DNA of 42,062 nucleotides from Blastomyces gilchristii SLH14081 (GCF_000003855.2 NW_003101631.1:81131-123192), one strand, 5' to 3'; shown: positions 21,240-33,128, counted from the stretch's first letter. Numbers and translations: made by a program. The notes: generated by a model from the sequence alone, not told the origin.

Positions 21240-24200
21240 AAAAAAAGTTTAAAAACTCTTTAAAAATTACATTTATTCAAAATAATGTGAATAAAAACTC
21301 AAATTGCATTTATTCTTGTCTTCAGATTGTATTTAAATAAAAAGTTGACTTTGTACTTCTTCAAGAATTAAACTTTGATACTGAGTAAAAGTACATCATT
21401 TCTCATTCAAGCTATTACTGCTTTCTTTCTGAAAAATCTGAGATAAAATCAAGAGTAGTGATCTATGAGAGAAAAAGGTTAAGATATTAATTTAATTTAA
21501 GATTTAATATCATATCTGACTCTGATATTCTAGTGAGTGATATTATAGATAAAGAGAGTGAGTTTAATAATATTCAACTTATAAATATTTATAATGAAAA
21601 GTCATTGAAAGAAAACAACAATACCTGAATAATTGATAGAGAATTTTTGAATATAACTCTCTTAAAAAACTCTATAATTGCAGAAGACTTTAATACACAT
21701 TATCTCTGATAAAACTCAGAGTGCATAAGAGCAGTAAGAGTAGATAAACTGATTGAATAAACTTTTAAGTATTTAATAGATTTAGTTAACAAGTCTAATT
21801 AATAATCATTCTTTAGAAAAGATATGAAACAGAAATCTATTATAGATCTAACTTTCATGTCACAAAATTTAATTGAAAAAAGACTTATAAACTGGTTTAT
21901 TGATTCAAATGAAACCTCAGAATCAGATTATGAGATTATTCAATTTGATATTGAACTGAGTGAAAAATAAAGAAGTGAAAATCCTCTTCTCTCTAATCAG
22001 TATAACTTTGATAAAGCTGATTGAAAAGCAGTTGAAGAAAGAGTAAAACAGCTGAAATCTGAAAGATAGAGTAAGCTCTATTGAAATCAAAGTCAAGATA
22101 TCTCAAATGAAATGCTTGAAAATAGAGTAAAGCTGATTACATCTATTCTTCTAATAAGTATTAAAGAAAATATTTCAAAGAAAAAGTCTTCTGAGTATTC
22201 TAAATCTTGATGAAATGAGAATATCACTTCTAAAAGAAAGCAATTAGTCACTGTTAAGAGAGATTGAAAGAATAACTTAATATCTAATAAAGAGTTCAAA
22301 GCTATTTGAAATGAATATTTTTCAGATATTAAAAAAGTCAAAACAGATTACTGAAACAAATTTCTTAAAGAAGTATAAGAAAAAGAAGTTTTTAAAGCCT
22401 TTAACTATACTAAAATAAGAAGTGTAGTAAAGCTTCTAATCTTAGAATATGAATTTCAGAATGAATTGTATACAGCAAACTCTTTTGAGAAAAAATATCA
22501 AGCTTTTATAAGAATTCTCTTTCAAAACTTATCACATTTAGAAGAGAAGAATATGTCATTTCATGAATATATTAATGAAAATAACTGAGAATGATCTGAG
22601 CTTATATATGATAAACTAGAGTCAGTAATATTCTCAAGTTCAATTAAAACTGCTGCAGACCTGATTCAATTAATCATTTAATTATTCAAAACATATATTT
22701 CTACTTGAAGAATGAATATTTTGAGCTCTTTTTCAATCTCTTAAAAAATGATTATTATTCTGAATGCTGAAGAGAAGCTACTGAAGTAATTCTTGTAAAA
22801 TCTAATAGAAAAGCTTCAATTTCTAAGTTATATAGATAATATCTCTGTTGAACTGTTTGAGAAAAGTTCTAGAAAAGATAATAGCTACTAGATTATCTTT
22901 TATAAGCTCTATTAGTGATTCTTTTCTATTTAATGAATAAATGAAAGATAGAAAATAATGTTCTGTAATTGACACTGTTCTCTCAGTTATTCATGATATT
23001 CAAGTAGTAAAGCATGAAGACCTGGTCTCAACTGCAGTTTTTATTGATATAAAAGATGCATTTAATCATGTTTTAAAGTCTAAGATGATTCAAACTTTGA
23101 AGATGTTAAAACTGTCACTTTCTCTAATAAAATGAGTTAATTATTTCATATCTAAAAGAATTATACAACTATTCTTTGATGAAAGAAAATAAGATAAAAC
23201 TGAGATAAAAATAAAAGTATTATAAGAATCTTCAATCTCATCTGTTTTATTTGCAATATACACTGTATATCTATTCAAGAATAGAGAGATGAAAACAGTG
23301 AGATCTTTAAGTTATATAGATGATATTAATCTACTCTACAGTTCAAAGACAATCAAAGAGAATTTAGAAGTAATTGAGAAAGTAGTAAAGAAAATCTTTG
23401 TTAGAGCAGATATCAATCTAATTTAATTTAATATGAATAAAACTGAGTTAATTCACTTTTTTTCTAGATTTAATGAGAAAGAACTAAGTCTAACTCTTTT
23501 GAATAAAGAGATTAAACCCAGTTTGAATGTCAAATGACTAGGAGTATGATTAAACTCTAAGTTGAATTTTAAATATCATATTCAACAAAGAATCATCAAG
23601 GCAGAGAGACTACTGAATAGTATAATCAGACTATCAAATACTGAGAGAGGTCTATCTTTTCAGGCTATGAAACAGTTATACATAGCCTGTATTATCTTAG
23701 TAGCTGATTATGAAGTTTAAGTTTAATAAAACAATCAAGATAACTTAACTGAACTGTTTCAAAGTCTATAAAACAGAGCTTTGAGAAGAATTCTGAAAGC
23801 ATTCAAATCATCTTCTATTAAAGCAATGAAAATTGAAGCTTTAATTTCATCTTCTGCTATTTAATTTGAAAAGGCCTGTATAAACTATGCTCTGAGAGTC
23901 ATGAAGATGAGCTTAAATCATATAATCAGAGAAAGAGTCTCTTCTTCATTTTCATCAGTTAACTCAGGAAATGAACTGAATTGAAATAGATTTCTTAATT
24001 GAAATGAGAATAATGCTTTAAAGAAAATGCTCTCTCAACTGTATAGACTATATTCACTTATTAAGAATCAATTTTCTTCATTAAATGTTGAGAAAATTGA
24101 TTATGAGAAGATATCTCTCTGAAGAGAAAAGCTGAAATCTCTCATAGACTTATAAATAAGTGAACTATCTAAAGAGAGAGAATATGAACAGCATTTGAAG

Positions 24201-25160
24201 AAGATCTGTACAATCAATATAAAAGACTCTATTCTGATTTACTCAGATGACTCAAAAAATGAGAATTTGAATAGATTAGATGCAGACATTGCTTATACTG
24301 AAGATAATATCAATTTTATCTCAGATTTCTGAAATTTAGGCTGTGAATCTGAAGTCTTTGATGCTGAACTATTTGTAATAGTGAAAGCTTTCAAACTCAT
24401 TGAAATAAAATCTTATAAAAGAGGAAATAGTTTGAAAGAGATATCAATATTCTCTGATAGTCAAGCTGCTTTAAAAAGACTTAGAAATAGTCAGATTCAT
24501 AATGATCAAATGAATCTTGAACTGATTTTAAACTCTGTTTTAAAAATTCAAAAGAGAAGAACATCTAAACTGATAATTCATCTGTATTGAGTTCCTGCTC
24601 ATATGAATATTCATAGCAATGAATTGGCTGATTCAGCTGCAAAAAAGAGTTCAGAATTAAGCAGATCTATTCAAAAAACAGTGTTCTGATCTTTTATAAA
24701 GAGAAAGATAAAAGAATCTTATTTAAACAAGTAAAATGAAAGCTGACAGAAATAAAAGAAGAGCATACATTATTCAAGATTTGAGACAAAATTAAAGTGA
24801 AAATCTTGTTCAATTAAATATAAAAAGAAAATATTCTCATTCATAATTCAGCTAAAACTAGAATATGATTATTTCAAATTCTATATATAAAGATTTGATG
24901 ATAGATTTGATTCAACAGAGTACTCATTCTATAATATAAATGAAAATTCTGAGTATATTATAATATATTGTGCATTATACAATAGTCTCAGAGTCAGATT
25001 AAAGAAGAAGTATGATTTAAATCAATTAAATATGAGGTTCTTATTCTCAACTGAGACAGGAATTAAATACTTAATAGACTTTCTATCAGAAACTCCAGCA
25101 GCTATAAGAAAATGACTCAATTCAGAAGTATCTGAATATGAAGAGGTGGAAATTGATTAG
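21240..25160 (+). pseudogene. LINE ORF2 remnant: endonuclease, RT, RNase H
   Basis: Reading through stops gives: the endonuclease start with VDFVLLQELNFDTE; INIYNEKS (21581 on); EDFNTHY, a decayed GDFNAHH (21683 on); and SESDYEIIQFDIE for the SDH-type motif (21923 on). The reverse transcriptase has YIDD intact at 23313-23324. RNase H keeps its acidic residues: Asp in YSDDSK (24240 on), Glu in DAELF (24360 on), Asp in FSDSQAAL (24450 on) and NELADSAAKK near 24,610-24,650. The C-terminal part includes a Cys/His-type segment (YCALYNSLR) and ends at TAG 25158-25160. Together this is the classic Tad1/I-type enzyme set used for target-primed reverse transcription. Many TGA stops make it inactive. 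Confidence 0.85.
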
Positions 25161-25539
25161 ATATAGTCTGTTAAAACAGCTATACACTATCTTTTAATAA
25201 TTTTATTTTGTTATAGTCTCTCTTTACTATACTTGTTTCTTTCTGTTCTTTTCTATCTATCTATTTAATGTGTCTATCTTTAAGACTATGTTCTCTTTTC
25301 CTTTGTCATGATATTTTCAAATGATTTCAAAGTATCAGAAGGTGTTGAAATACTGCAATTTGTAAACAGTTTTTGTATTCTGAGCTGGAATTTTCTGATT
25401 TTACATATCTGAAATTGATAAGTGTATAATAGTTGACTCTATAGATATAGGAAAAACCCTGAGAACTAAAGGTTGTCAGGTAGATGTCATAGTCTCTGAC
25501 TGCATACATCTATAATTGAAGAATAATAATAATAATAAA
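25161..25539 (+). other. LINE 3' UTR and (TAA)n tail
   Basis: About 380 bases after the ORF2 stop. The last 47 bases of comparable sequence (25486-25532) align without gaps to the SINE end (35995-36041) at 37 positions, and both finish in GAAGAATAATAATAATAA. Such shared tails are what LINE-encoded reverse transcriptase recognises in partner SINEs. Confidence 0.75.
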
Positions 25540-25551
25540 GTTACTGTATCT
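25540..25551. repeat. Right TSD of the LINE
   Basis: GTTACTGTATCT, the partner of 20210-20221, immediately after the (TAA)n tail. Confidence 0.75.
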
Positions 25552-26440
25552 GATCTTCAGATCAGCAGCTAACTTTATATCTCTCTCAGATCAGTTTCTG
25601 ACTTTAAGTAGTGTAGTTTCACTCTTTACTGTAAGTCTCTCTATAAGTAATTTCTTACAGACTTTAACTAATAATTCTTATAAAGCTTTTAATGTTATCA
25701 GTATCTTCTATAATTTTATAAGTCTATAATTATCTTCTTTCTACTTATATAATCTCTGATCAGACATATATAAATATATCTAGATTTTCTATCAACAGTT
25801 CTTACACTGTGGCACATTTTCACAATCTTATTATTAATAAGAAATGAGTTTCTGAGTATCTGCAAAATCTGAGTAATTAAGATAATGTAAATATTATGAA
25901 TTTGTAACAGAAGTTAATCTGAATAGATGAACTCTCTTTTCATATCTTAATTATTTCTAGACTGAATACTTCAGTGTAACTGAGAAAGTGAATACAGCTT
26001 TGTAAGAAGTATCTGATTATATATATAAATAATCAGCTCTTAAGATTCTGCTATAATTATATGTACTCTGATATTCAGCTTCTCTGAAGTCTGTATATTT
26101 CTGACAGTTTTTATATTAAATGTAATAATTATCTGTACTACAGATATAATACTCTCTGCTTCTTTGAAGAGAGAAATTAATAGTTATGAGAGAGTTAAGT
26201 ATCATGAGTATTAAGAATATGAATATAAGTTTTCTTTATTTTTTCTTTATTTATCTCTAAATTATGTTTACAGCTCTGTTTTTATTTTCTTTATTTTTTA
26301 ACTTTAATAAGAATATGATTTCTTCTTCTCTTTATATATACTATGAACTGTTCATCTCAGTAGAAACTTATTATCTTATAGACTAGAGTTTATAAATAAT
26401 AGTATTAATATCTTTATTATAATCAGATTCTTAGTGAAGA
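25552..26440 (-). other. Unassigned 3' part of element C, third piece
   Basis: AT-rich DNA between the LINE and the chromodomain-like end of C pol. On the plus strand a reading from ~25,805 to ~26,240 is interrupted only by stops that RIP could have made, but it resembles no family I know. It may be an extra ORF of C, an antisense artefact or older inserted DNA. Confidence 0.4.
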
Positions 26441-28892
26441 CTGTATTATTCTGACTTATCAAAATTTATAGTATGAAAGTTATATCTCAGCTTTTATAAA
26501 TATCTTATCTACTCAGATAATTTTCAAGTGAACTTATTTATCTTATCAGAATACTCTTATCACTGAATCTTGAATTAAAGCTTATAATCTCACTTCTCTA
26601 AGTTAATAATTTCTTTGATCTGATATTCTCTTTTACTGTTTAGTACTTTATAAATAGAGTGATGAGTCACAGAGTTCTCTTCTAAGAATTTCTTATATTT
26701 ATAAAGTAAAGAGATATGAAAAATATTATATATTTATAACTTAGATAATAATTTTAATCTATAGAACTATAAACTAACTTTCTTTATAATCTTATAAGAC
26801 TCTATTTATAAGAGATTCAGCTTCTTACTAGATCTCTGTATAATAATATTGTTTAAACTTAGTTAAACTCTATTATCTTTCTTAAAACTCTTTATAATAT
26901 ACTTGAAGTCATAGTATCTCTTCTAATACTCTTAAGTTTTTTTCAAGAATTCACAGACTTTCTCTCAAATATTCTGAATTCTCTCAGCTCATTCACAGAT
27001 ATTACTACACTTTATAATGTACTCTTATAGATTTATTAAAATCATTCACAGATAAGTCTTAGTAAGTATTTTAAAGAGAATTTTATCTATACTGACATGC
27101 TTTGAGTTGTTGTATATAAACTCTGTAAGTGATAATTAATGCACTTAGTTATTCTGATTATAATTAATAAAGCACTATAGATACTATTTTAATATACTTA
27201 TCAGATATTCTATCTAATTATCTATCTGTTAATGAAAAGCTATACTTAGATCTTATAAGATCTTTAGTATAGTTATCAGATCAGATTGAAACTCTTCTAT
27301 AAAGATTAATTCTCTATCTGAGACAATATTTATAGATAATTCATATAATCAGATTACATCATAGATGAAGATATAAGTTAAATTCTTTAATTTTAAGTTC
27401 TTATAGATAAGTATAAAGTGTGTTATCTTAATAAAGTAATCTACTATCACTAGTACACTATTAAAACAGATATTATATATGTTCTTACTTTCAGAGAGAT
27501 TTATAAGAGTATTCATTTCTAGCTATTCTCAAGGTTTCTGTAAGATGAGTAGAGAAGTAAGTTCTCTATATAATCTGAATTATACTACTCACAAACTCTG
27601 ATAAATAGTATAAGAATTCACTATCTTCTTTATAAATTCTTATATCTTCAGTCAGAAGTATTTTCTTATAAATAACTTATAAGTTCTAGTATCTATAAAA
27701 TAACTTACTAGAGAAGAGTTATAATACCTTTTAATAAGTTCTATATATAGAAACTCATTTATAGGTATATAAATTCAGCTCTCTCTTTACAAGAGATTAT
27801 TTAAGTTTCTTCAATTCTTTATTTCTACAGAGTTGATTTCTGCTGTGAGTAGTTTCTGAATATACTGAGTATATTTATTCTTCAGTTACAGTTCAGACAA
27901 TCTGAACAGAAGATCTTATAAAGACTTATACTCTGTTTTTTCTTATATCAGATCTTCTGTAATACTTCTTAAAGTCTGTAAATTCTTCAGATTATAGATA
28001 CTCTTTTCAAGAATTCTCATAGAGATTCTCTGAGTGTTAACTCTCAGTGTTATAAAGAGTAGTTATACAGACTTCTTCTCTCTCTTTCTCTTCTTCTCTT
28101 ATAGAGAGTTAAGAGACTCTTTAGTCAATCTCTTTATAACACTTAGTCTGAGTATTCTGTGAAGCTTTTCTATCTTCTCTAGTCTCTCTGTGTCTGTCAT
28201 TCTGATCTTCTTAATATAGTCAGATTTATGAGAGAATTTATTCACTGAGTTCTTAGTTTTCTTAATATACTCTATCTTGAATCAGAACTCACTCAGTCTC
28301 TGAGCTTAGCAGATCTATCACTGTAAGAGTTTCTTGATTGAAGTAAACTGTTATAAGCTGTTATAATCAGTTCTAACAGTAATTACTATTATAAGATTCT
28401 CAAAATAGTAATATCAGTAATAAAAGAATTTCACTATTATAAGAAGCTTCTTATTATAAATATTATAGTTAATCTCTGCAGATTGCATCTTCTGTGAGAA
28501 AAAGACTACTGAAACTCAGTTCTCATTTAACTGTAGTTATAAGACTATTTCTGAAATTATAAAGAAGAAAATATCTGTCTTCAATCTGATTAAGAGTAAG
28601 AGATTAAAGTGAAATAGTATTATTATATCTATGAATATCTATTTCAATCTTACAAAGACTTTATAAGCTTCTAAGATAAGAAAGTTCTTACAGCACTCTC
28701 TTCTCAACAATCTTTTCATTCTTTATTTATAAGATAACTTCTTCTTATTTTTATTCTTCAGCATGTCTGTTAAAGTCAAGAAGATTCTTATAAATGTAAA
28801 GATAAACTGTCTATAGAAATTCACAAAGCTCAGATAGATCTGAATCTCATGATTACTAGTTAACTCTAATTATAATAGAATAGTCTTAATCT

Positions 28893-28900
28893 GTGAAGAT
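28893..28900. repeat. Left TSD of the MITE (GTGAAGAT)
   Basis: Repeated exactly at 29406-29413. Eight bases is the duplication length of hAT transposases. Confidence 0.8.
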
Positions 28901-29405
28901 TAGACTGGCTGTCAGAATTATGAATTTTATGTTTGATCTCATTTGATCTGATCTCATACATTTCTTGGCGTGAATCCCGCTGGGACTAGTCATTAAAAAA
29001 ACATGCAAAGTGACTATATATGAGATCTTAAAATGGAACCATGACTTGAAAAAAATGAGAAAGTGATCTTATTTGATCTCATTTAGTCTCATTCTTGACA
29101 TAAAGTTACTATTTTTAGACATTTTAAGGTTTTTTTAGACTATTTTTAATTTTTTAAAAAGTAACACTTTTTGGTAACACTCAAATGAGATTTAAAGTCA
29201 TTTAAAGCAATAAAAATAATTTAAATTGAGAAGTGGAAATCATGGTCTCATTTGAAAAATGTGACAAGAGTAGACAGTAAGTCTCACTGAGACAGTATGA
29301 AACTACTATCTAATGTTACAACCGTGTAATGAGATCGGTCAAATTGATAATGAGACTATCAAAAAATCTGGTCCTGGTCTCAGACACGGTCACACAGTCA
29401 GTCTA
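28901..29405. mobile_element. hAT-like MITE, 505 bp
   Basis: Short element with terminal inverted repeats TAGACTGGCTGT (left) and ACAGTCAGTCTA (right), 11 of 12 complementary, flanked by an exact 8-bp TSD. Deleting it with one TSD copy restores the reading of element C's reverse transcriptase, so it is an insertion. It has no ORF. Inside, the words TGATCTCATT, GGTCTCATTT and AATGAGATC recur in both orientations near both ends, like the subterminal transposase-binding repeats of hAT elements. It keeps more CG and GG than its surroundings, so it either entered late or escaped RIP because it is short. The autonomous partner is not in this window. Confidence 0.82.
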
Positions 29406-29413
29406 GTGAAGAT
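29406..29413. repeat. Right TSD of the MITE
   Basis: GTGAAGAT, identical to 28893-28900. Confidence 0.8.
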
Positions 29414-30620
29414 TTCATCTGAATATCATCTGTAATAATTATATATTCTAGAAAATTAATTTGATGAGTACTGAAGTTATACTTTGTAAACTTAATATAT
29501 AGTTCTGTCTTATCTAAGATCTTTAACATACTTTGTACATACTCAGTGTATTCTTTCTTCTTCACAGAGTATATTATTACATCATTCAGATATATTATTA
29601 CAAAGATATTCAGATATATATAAAGTGTTTTATTGATAAAAGACTGAAATACTGTGAAGATATTAGTCAAATCAAAAGACATTACTAGATATTCAAATAA
29701 TCTTAGTACAGTTCTAAAGACAGTCTTTCATTTATTCTCAGACTGTATTCACAGCTATATATATATATTAATTATATTCAGTTGTATAAATATAACAGCT
29801 TCTGTGAGACAGTTGATTACATTCTCAATCAGAGATAGAGAATAGTAACTCTTTATAGTAGTCTCTTTATAAATATTATTATTCAGATCTTGTTTCAGAG
29901 CTCTGTTTTCACAGGTCTCAATTTATATCATAATTCTATAAAGTACTGTAAGTAGTCTTTATCAGATTTCTTATCTCTTTTTCTAATATTAATGATTATG
30001 ACTCAGGTATTCTCTGTTCAGCTTACAGAGTTTCTTAACTTTTTCTCTAAATAGGTCTTAAGAACAGATCAGTGAAATCTTTTATAATCATTCTCTAGAT
30101 AATTCAGTCAGTTCTTGACTTCAGTGTAGTAGAGATCTGTTATTATATAGATGACAGCTTCTTTATCTTTCATATCACACAGTCAGGCTTGTAAGTTAAT
30201 TTCAAATACAAACTTGTAAAAGCTTTTATAGATTGTAATTTAATAAGTAGTCTTAAGTGATTACAGCTTAAGAAAGTTTCTTTTCAGTTCATGAATATCT
30301 CTGAAGATTATGTCTAGAGACTCAGTTTAAGAGTGTTTATAAGCAGTAAACATTTCTTATAGAAAAATAGCTTAGTTCTGTAGAAGATACTCAAGAATGT
30401 TCTTTACTGAGATTGATTTATTTATAAGTTCAGAGAGTTCCTCTGTCACAGATGTAGCAAATAATGTCTTATAAGTAATTAATAAGTTCTCTAAGACTTC
30501 TTTTACAGAGATTATTCATAGTTCAAATAACTGCTTCTGAGTGTCTATAGTAGAGTTCACAAAGATTGAAGTATATAAGTTTCTAGTTCTTTCAGTTATA
30601 ACAGATGATTACTGACTAAC

Positions 30621-30631
30621 AGAGCTTGAAA
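30621..30631 (-). promoter_or_regulatory. Candidate primer-binding site of element C
   Basis: On the minus strand, one base after the 5' LTR, TTCAAGCT is complementary to AGCTTGAA in the LTR (plus coordinates 30756-30763), which follows a TATATAG box by about 40 bases. Only eight bases match, so self-priming for C is a weaker case than for A and B. Confidence 0.35.
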
Positions 30632-30889
30632 TGTAAGAATAAGTACTTACAGATAATTATTCAGATATTTACAGCTTGATGTGATATATACTGTTAACTA
30701 CTAGAAGTATTCATAGTAGAAAGATAAAATGTAGAGATTAAATGTGTAATAGCATTCAAGCTGAGTTATGAATAGTATTCATGAACTTCAGTCTATATAG
30801 TTGTGTGTAGTCAAGAGCCGCTAACTCTATTAATTACATGAGAGATAGAAATAGAGGTAAAGAATTCATGAGAAGCGGGATTTCTTACA
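30632..30889 (-). repeat. 5' LTR of element C
   Basis: 258 bases, TGTAAGAATAAG...TTCTTACA on the plus strand, followed by the TSD TTCTT (30890-30894). Less decayed than the left copy. Confidence 0.85.
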
Positions 30890-30894
30890 TTCTT
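30890..30894. repeat. Right TSD of element C
   Basis: TTCTT, partner of 13274-13278. Confidence 0.75.
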
Positions 30895-32861
30895 ACACTC
30901 TTACAAAGAAACTTTCACTATATTATATCACTTATTAACTGACTTTTTTCATTCTTCAATTATCTTCTTTATTATTATTATTATTAAATATTATTATCTT
31001 ATTCAAGATTTCTGCTTCTTCTTTTATTTAACATTTTCTATCTGTGTATTTATTATATTATATATATTTCTGATAATAACTCTCTGTTCTTATAATAAGT
31101 ATTATTATAGTGCTTATACTGAGTAGTTTATTAGTAGTAAGTATAGTACATTATAAAATATGATCAGAACTTGTTTTCTTCTAATAATTATTAAAATGTA
31201 TTAATATGAATAGTATATCTTCTTTATTTTCTTATATATTCTTAATTATTTTTCTTCTTAGTGAGCTTCTGATCATGTTTTCTGACATAATTTTATATGA
31301 ATACAGATACTGATATATTTATTTTTATTTATATAAAATCTTCACATATTAACAGATCTGCATTTATTAATAATAGTGAATTCAATATTGAATTATTAAT
31401 TAAGAACTTGAAAAATATAATAATAAAGAAATTATCTGTATTATATATAACTGAGTCTTCTATATCTTCTTCTACTCTCTCTGTTTCTTCTTCTATTACT
31501 CTCTTTTAATCATCTATACTTATCTCTGTATCTGATTCTTCTACTTCTACTACTTCTATTCTTACAATCTCTACTCTTATCACTTCTACTCTTACTACTT
31601 CTACTCTCTCTATCTCTACTACTTCTACTGTTATTATTAACTCTTCTCATTTTAAAAAGATATTGCATAGACTTAATAAATTATATTTCTCAGTATATAC
31701 ACTTTCATTCTTTTTACTGATCTCTAGAATAATTTATTGTATAAAGACTATATATAATATAACTATTTAAAGCTCAGTTATAGATATAATTATTATATTT
31801 ATTTTAAGTATTTATAATAAGATAATTATAAATTTATATCAGAGAATTATTTCTCTTCTTAATAGTATTAAGAGTGTAAGTCTTTTCTTTTTCATCTTTT
31901 CTTCTAACACTAATTTTTCTAGAGAAAATCATTATGAGTTTTATTATATATAAAGTCATAATATCTACAGATATCAAGAAACTTTTTATAACTATTAAAT
32001 TTAATATTATAGATATATTCACTCGAATAAATATCTTTAAAATAATTAACTTATATCAGTCTATTCTCTGATATTTATCATGTAACTTTATAATACAGAT
32101 GAAGAATATTCACATTTTTAGAAATAGAAATACAAATATTATACTCTTCTATACTTATAGATATAAGACTTATACATCTTATCTAAGATATTATTATAAA
32201 AATGAGCTGTTTATACACTGTATTCTACTTTCTATATTCTTCTATATATCTCTCTCTCTTTCTGAGAAGTCTTGTATATGTTGTAATTATATATATAACT
32301 CTAAGATCAGCAGATATTCATTCAGTAACTGTTTCTATCTCTGATTTTACAGTTTTATATACTAATAATGATTCTTAGTTACTCTGACATCAGAGATTAT
32401 TTTAATTGAAGATGATAATATTACTAAGACTACTCTTCTTTATTTTTAAACTTCTTTTATTACTTTCTCTTTCTTCTCTGTAGAGAAGATTATACATATA
32501 TTAGATTATAAGTATTCAGTCTCAGATAACTCTCACTGTTATTTATCTAATTCTGTACTCTCTTTTTCTTCAGTTTCTTTCATCTTTACTCTTTCTATTT
32601 TAACTTTTAATTCTGCAGGTTTCACACTCTCTTCTAATTTTTCTATGTGTATGTATACATATTTCTATATTAGTATTTCAGTTAATCTTGTGATAAATAA
32701 TATTACTATCATATACAGAGCAGTAGAGAAATCAGAGATATATACAGTGTTATTATAAAAGCAGCTTACAGCTTTTAAATCTCTTACAGCTCTTAAGTTT
32801 TGAGATTTTCTTTATTTTTAACATTTTTCAGATAATGTAATATTGAAAATAGATTAAATAT
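30895..32861. other. AT-rich unassigned DNA between elements C and B
   Basis: About 2 kb of very AT-rich sequence; both neighbours inserted into or beside it. A plus-strand reading from ~31,297 is Ser/Thr-rich and a later one (~32,099-32,344) has a small Cys cluster (CICC), but no family is recognised. It may belong to element D, whose pol ends on the other side of B, or to an older repeat. Confidence 0.4.
31460..31640 (+). repeat. Pyrimidine-rich low-complexity tract
   Basis: Imperfect repeats of TCTACTACTT/TCTTCTACT type, with very few purines on the plus strand except A. It would encode Ser/Thr runs on plus or Arg/Glu/Ser runs on minus. Confidence 0.7.
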
Positions 32862-32866
32862 ATAAC
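32862..32866. repeat. Left TSD of element B (ATAAC)
   Basis: Repeated exactly at 38854-38858 after the right LTR. Confidence 0.8.
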
Positions 32867-33126
32867 TGTGGCGGGCTTTCGCCCGATCAATTATATAGAC
32901 TATTCCGTTACACTTCATAGATTCTTCTGTTCCACTATTGAACATGTACGCCCCGATTCTCGGCCATTCTCAATCGCCGATCCTCGGCCATCACATATGT
33001 GTATAAATATTCACCTCAATTGCTGATTTCTACACTTTCTCTTTCTTTTCCTTCTTTAATGTTTTTCTCTTTGTTATATAAGACCTATCAATATTATACT
33101 GATCTATTCAGTATAGGCCTCTTACA
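32867..33126 (+). repeat. 5' LTR of element B
   Basis: 260 bases, TGTGGCGGGC...CTTACA. It keeps many CpG sites, unlike its partner at 38595-38853. TATA element at 33002-33008 and self-primer word AATGTTTTTCT at 33058-33068. Confidence 0.88.
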
Positions 33127-33128
33127 GT

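Larger units (their letters stand above)
20222..25539 (+). mobile_element. Tad1-like LINE with a tRNA-like 5' head
   Basis: A 5.3-kb non-LTR retrotransposon inserted in element C and bounded by a 12-bp TSD. From 5' to 3': a tRNA-like sequence (20223-20303), about 900 bases with no recognised protein, a long broken ORF with apurinic-type endonuclease, reverse transcriptase and RNase H, a 3' untranslated region and a (TAA)n tail (about 25521-25538). The domain order and fungal host fit the Tad1 clade. A separate ORF1 could not be recognised. RIP-type stops occur throughout. Its 3' end resembles that of the SINE at 35678-36048. Confidence 0.82.
26450..30520 (-). pseudogene. pol remnant of element C (RT-RNase H-IN-chromodomain)
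   Basis: Read on the minus strand: a protease-RT linker-like piece near 30,400-30,500; RT with TTIKSYYSLSLIENV (about 29,850), SFDLTNIFTVFQSFIN and the active site YLND (29581-29592, first Asp lost by G-to-A); the MITE interrupts at 28901-29405, after which HEIQIYLSFVNFYRQF continues in frame; RNase H with QKMQSAEINYNIYNKKLL (about 28,430-28,500); integrase core with VIVDYFIKITHF and NIVSDRELIF (27,200-27,460); chromodomain-like tail near 26,450-26,650. No gag and no complete protease could be found between the RT and the 5' LTR, only ~600 bases away. Dead copy. Confidence 0.78.
13279..30889 (-). mobile_element. Gypsy element C, minus strand, with nested insertions
   Basis: Two 258-bp direct LTRs (13279-13536 and 30632-30889) and matching TTCTT duplications define one element 17.6 kb apart end to end. 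Inside lie a complete Gypsy (A), a LINE and a MITE, each with its own TSD. Subtracting these and their duplicated bases leaves about 6.04 kb, a normal Gypsy size. Coding orientation (RT at ~29.4-30.1 kb, RNase H at ~28.4-28.6 kb, integrase core at ~27.2-27.5 kb, chromodomain-like tail at ~26.45-26.65 kb) and the purine tract next to the left LTR (read on the minus strand) agree that it is on the minus strand. All frames are full of RIP-type stops. No Gag could be recognised. Confidence 0.85.

Noticed and set aside
31297..31509. 70-codon Ser-rich frame on the plus strand
   Set aside because: It falls in a pyrimidine-rich low-complexity tract in decayed DNA; similar chance frames appear in all such tracts.
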